Source: CAIXSC01 sp046349915
Lineage (GTDB): Bacteria > Planctomycetota > Planctomycetia > Pirellulales > Pirellulaceae
DNA: 64,000 nt
Direction of reading: 5' to 3'
NCBI GenBank assembly: GCA_046349915.1
Contig: JAXMBL010000003.1
Coordinates: forward strand, 2,046,001-2,110,000
In this document: positions 62,346-64,000 of the stretch, one piece after another
Layout of the letters: each line of letters begins with the position of its first letter
Position numbering within the stretch: the stretch's first letter is position 1
Translations under genes and position numbers: made by a program
The notes under the pieces: model-generated
Database searches by the model: none
What the model was told of the DNA's origin: nothing
The model's input: only the letters and a program-made list of their open reading frames with translations

Positions 62346-63499
62346 GCATGATTGCGTTTGACTACCAGCCGATCACGAGGATGGTGTTCGGCCCGGGGAA
62401 GATCGAGTCTCTCGGCGAACTCGCGCGAGAGCTCGGCGGCCATCGGGCGATGGTGGTAAGTGATCCTGGGGTGATTGCCGCGGGGCATGCCGCCAAGGGC
62501 ATGCAGGCGTTGGAACGAGCCGGACTGGAGGTCTTGCTGTTCCATGAGGTGCATGAAAACCCGACGACGGCCGACGTAGATCTCGGCGTCGGCGTCGCTC
62601 GCCAGTTCGCGCCCGATATCTTGGTTGGGCTGGGCGGCGGAAGCTCGATGGACTGCGCTAAGGGGATCAACTTCTTGCTCACCAATGGCGGGCGGATGCA
62701 TGATTACTGGGGCGTTGGCAAGGCTAAATTGCCGATGCTCCCCATGATCGCGGCGCCGACGACATCGGGGACGGGAAGCGAGTCGCAGTCGTTTGCGCTG
62801 ATTTCCGACGCCGAGACGCATGTGAAGATGGCGTGCGGCGACAAGAAAGCGGCTTTCAAGGTCGCGCTGCTTGACCCGGTGCTCACCCTGACTCAGCCGC
62901 CGCGTGTCACGGCGTTGACGGGGATCGATGCGATCTCGCACGCGCTGGAGTCGTATGTGACGACTCGGCGAAATGCCGCCTCGTTGGCTTTCAGTCGCGA
63001 GGCTTGGCAGTTGCTGGCCCCCAGTTTTTCCGCCGTTTTGCGCAACCCGCTCGACCTGACCGCTCGGAGCGGTATGCAGTTGGGGGCTTGTTTCGCGGGC
63101 TTGGCGATCGAAAACTCGATGCTGGGCGCCGCCCATGCCTTGGCGAATCCGCTGACCACCGAGTACGGGATTGCTCACGGGCAGGCCATTGGCTTGATGT
63201 TGCCCCACGTGCTGCGGTTCAATGGTCAGGTGGTGGGCGAGTTGTACTGTGAACTACTGGAAGCGACCGGTGGGGCGGCGGGGTTCCCTTCGCCCGCGGA
63301 GGGCGTGGAAGGCTTGGCTCGGTTCGTGGCGCGGCTGGTGTCGGAAGCGGGACTGCCCGGTCGGCTGAGCGAGTGCGGCGTCGAGCAAACTCGTCTGCAC
63401 CACCTGGCGGAATTTGCGGCCAAGCAGTGGACGGGAACCTTCAACCCGCGCCCCGTGGGAGTGGCCGAGTTGCTGGCGATCTACCAGTCGGCGTATTAG
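62342..63499 (+). CDS. iron-containing alcohol dehydrogenase
   Basis: An approximately 385-residue Fe-ADH family enzyme: FGPGKIESLGELARELGG, GGGSSMDCAKGIN, MIAAPTTSGTGSESQSFALI, the metal-site GIDAISHALESY (His at 190s) and the late ENSMLGAAHALANPLTTEYGIAHGQAIGL. Its ATG overlaps the ALDH stop (ATGA). It would convert the aldehyde made by the ALDH to alcohol, or the reverse, with NAD(P)H. Confidence 0.85.
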   Translation: MSMIAFDYQPITRMVFGPGKIESLGELARELGGHRAMVVSDPGVIAAGHAAKGMQALERAGLEVLLFHEVHENPTTADVDLGVGVARQFAPDILVGLGGGSSMDCAKGINFLLTNGGRMHDYWGVGKAKLPMLPMIAAPTTSGTGSESQSFALISDAETHVKMACGDKKAAFKVALLDPVLTLTQPPRVTALTGIDAISHALESYVTTRRNAASLAFSREAWQLLAPSFSAVLRNPLDLTARSGMQLGACFAGLAIENSMLGAAHALANPLTTEYGIAHGQAIGLMLPHVLRFNGQVVGELYCELLEATGGAAGFPSPAEGVEGLARFVARLVSEAGLPGRLSECGVEQTRLHHLAEFAAKQWTGTFNPRPVGVAELLAIYQSAY

Positions 63500-63539
63500 A
63501 TTGACGTCGAGCGTTCTCACGCGACACGGGAGAATCACA

Positions 63540-64000
63540 ATGCGCGGTTGTGCGAAAGACGGTAGTGGTGCACGGTTGCTGGCGTTCAGACGTACGGGGC
63601 TGACCTTACTGGCAGCGCTGATCTTCCTGACAGGGCTGGCGTTGGTCAGTCTGTCGTCGCTGGTTGGCGTGATGGCGGCGGAGACCAAGCCAGTCGCTTC
63701 AGACGCGGATGATTGGCCGTTGTTCCGCGGCGACGCGATGTCGACCGGGGTATCTCGAGGCACTCTGCCCGAGAAGCTGGACGTGCTGTGGAAGTTTACG
63801 GTGGCGGGGACTGCGTTTGACTCGACCCCCAGCATTGTCGACGGAGTGGTTTATGTCGGAGACATGGATGGTCGGCTGTATGCCTTGAGTTTGGAGACGG
63901 GTGACAAGCTTTGGGAGCAGAAGTTCGAAGACGGATTTTTGGCGGCGGCCGCGGTCCGAGAGGGGCGTCTGTTCTTGGGCGATATCGCGGGCAAGTTCTA
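63540..64000 (+). CDS. PQQ-like beta-propeller protein, 3' end outside window
   Basis: The ATG at 63540 has GGGAGA eight bases upstream. A membrane/signal segment (LLAALIFLTGLALVSLSSLVG) precedes DWPLFRGDAMSTGVS and blades such as STPSIVDGVVYVGDMDGRLYALS and FLAAAAVREGRLFLGD, the WPxFRGxxxxTG start typical of planctomycete PQQ-repeat proteins. The gene runs off the right edge, with 153 codons visible. Its role could be redox or a structural scaffold. Confidence 0.85.
   Translation, partial: MRGCAKDGSGARLLAFRRTGLTLLAALIFLTGLALVSLSSLVGVMAAETKPVASDADDWPLFRGDAMSTGVSRGTLPEKLDVLWKFTVAGTAFDSTPSIVDGVVYVGDMDGRLYALSLETGDKLWEQKFEDGFLAAAAVREGRLFLGDIAGKF

Noticed and set aside
62039..63208. 389-codon minus-strand frame opposite the ALDH/ADH genes
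   Set aside because: Both plus-strand genes carry family motifs and coupled starts; the antisense frame has none.

Overview
The window looks like a chromosome segment of a Planctomycetota bacterium, probably Pirellulales-like. This rests on typical planctomycete families: a DUF1501 protein, an SGNH/dehydrogenase fusion beside a CxxCH cytochrome with HEAT-like repeats, a DUF1080 protein, a Ser/Thr kinase with a C-terminal propeller, an FHA-GAF-PP2C phosphatase, and BlaI/M56 regulators fused to PQQ-like repeats. Short palindromes of the type GACGGACT-n3-5-AGTCCGTC are scattered through the intergenic DNA (about 35 copies). The genus cannot be fixed from sequence alone, and no rRNA is present. 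One tRNA-Gln(CTG) lies at 21.4 kb.

Layout. 0-5 kb: a flavin/Fe-S extracytoplasmic electron-transfer locus (ApbE, a TPR plus FMN-binding protein broken by a one-base frameshift, and a NosR/NapH-like polyferredoxin). 5-8.5 kb: a leftward MarR, flavin halogenase-like and cation:proton antiporter operon. 9-10.5 kb: a zinc-ribbon protein and a small secreted protein. 10.7-17.7 kb: a NERD-UvrD-like helicase, a tandem Imm22 (DUF4284) protein and a giant Ser/Thr kinase, separated by copies of a composite repeat. 18-21.3 kb: a decayed stretch with a truncated IS110 transposase and orphan genes. 21.4-27 kb: tRNA-Gln, phosphatase, DUF1080 and GH10-like genes. 27.3-31.3 kb: purC followed by a two-gene TIR / ParA-like ATPase-pYEATS operon. 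31.6-38.3 kb: a PsbP-like membrane protein and an SbcD/YhaN nuclease-ATPase pair.

38.9-45.5 kb: cytochrome, SGNH-dehydrogenase and DUF1501 genes. 45.5-46.2 kb: a 109-110-bp tandem repeat. 46.1-50.4 kb: blaI and a large M56-PQQ-terpenoid-cyclase-like gene disrupted by a 14-bp duplication, with two palindromic candidate operators upstream. 50.6-54.4 kb: a four-gene, overlapping operon of AAA ATPase, DUF4276 TOPRIM-like protein, ICL/PEPM-MEKHLA fusion and a membrane protein. 54.5-57 kb: a SNF2 helicase with a small partner. 57.6-64 kb: a small conserved protein, an alpha/beta hydrolase, an adenylate-forming enzyme / aldehyde dehydrogenase / alcohol dehydrogenase operon, and the start of a PQQ-propeller gene that runs off the window.

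The two best candidates for an undescribed system are the TIR plus ParA-like-ATPase-pYEATS pair (28.2-31.3 kb) and the AAA ATPase-DUF4276 operon (50.6-54.4 kb). Both look like conflict/immunity modules. The NERD helicase, the Imm22 protein and the SbcD/YhaN pair add to a defence-like flavour.
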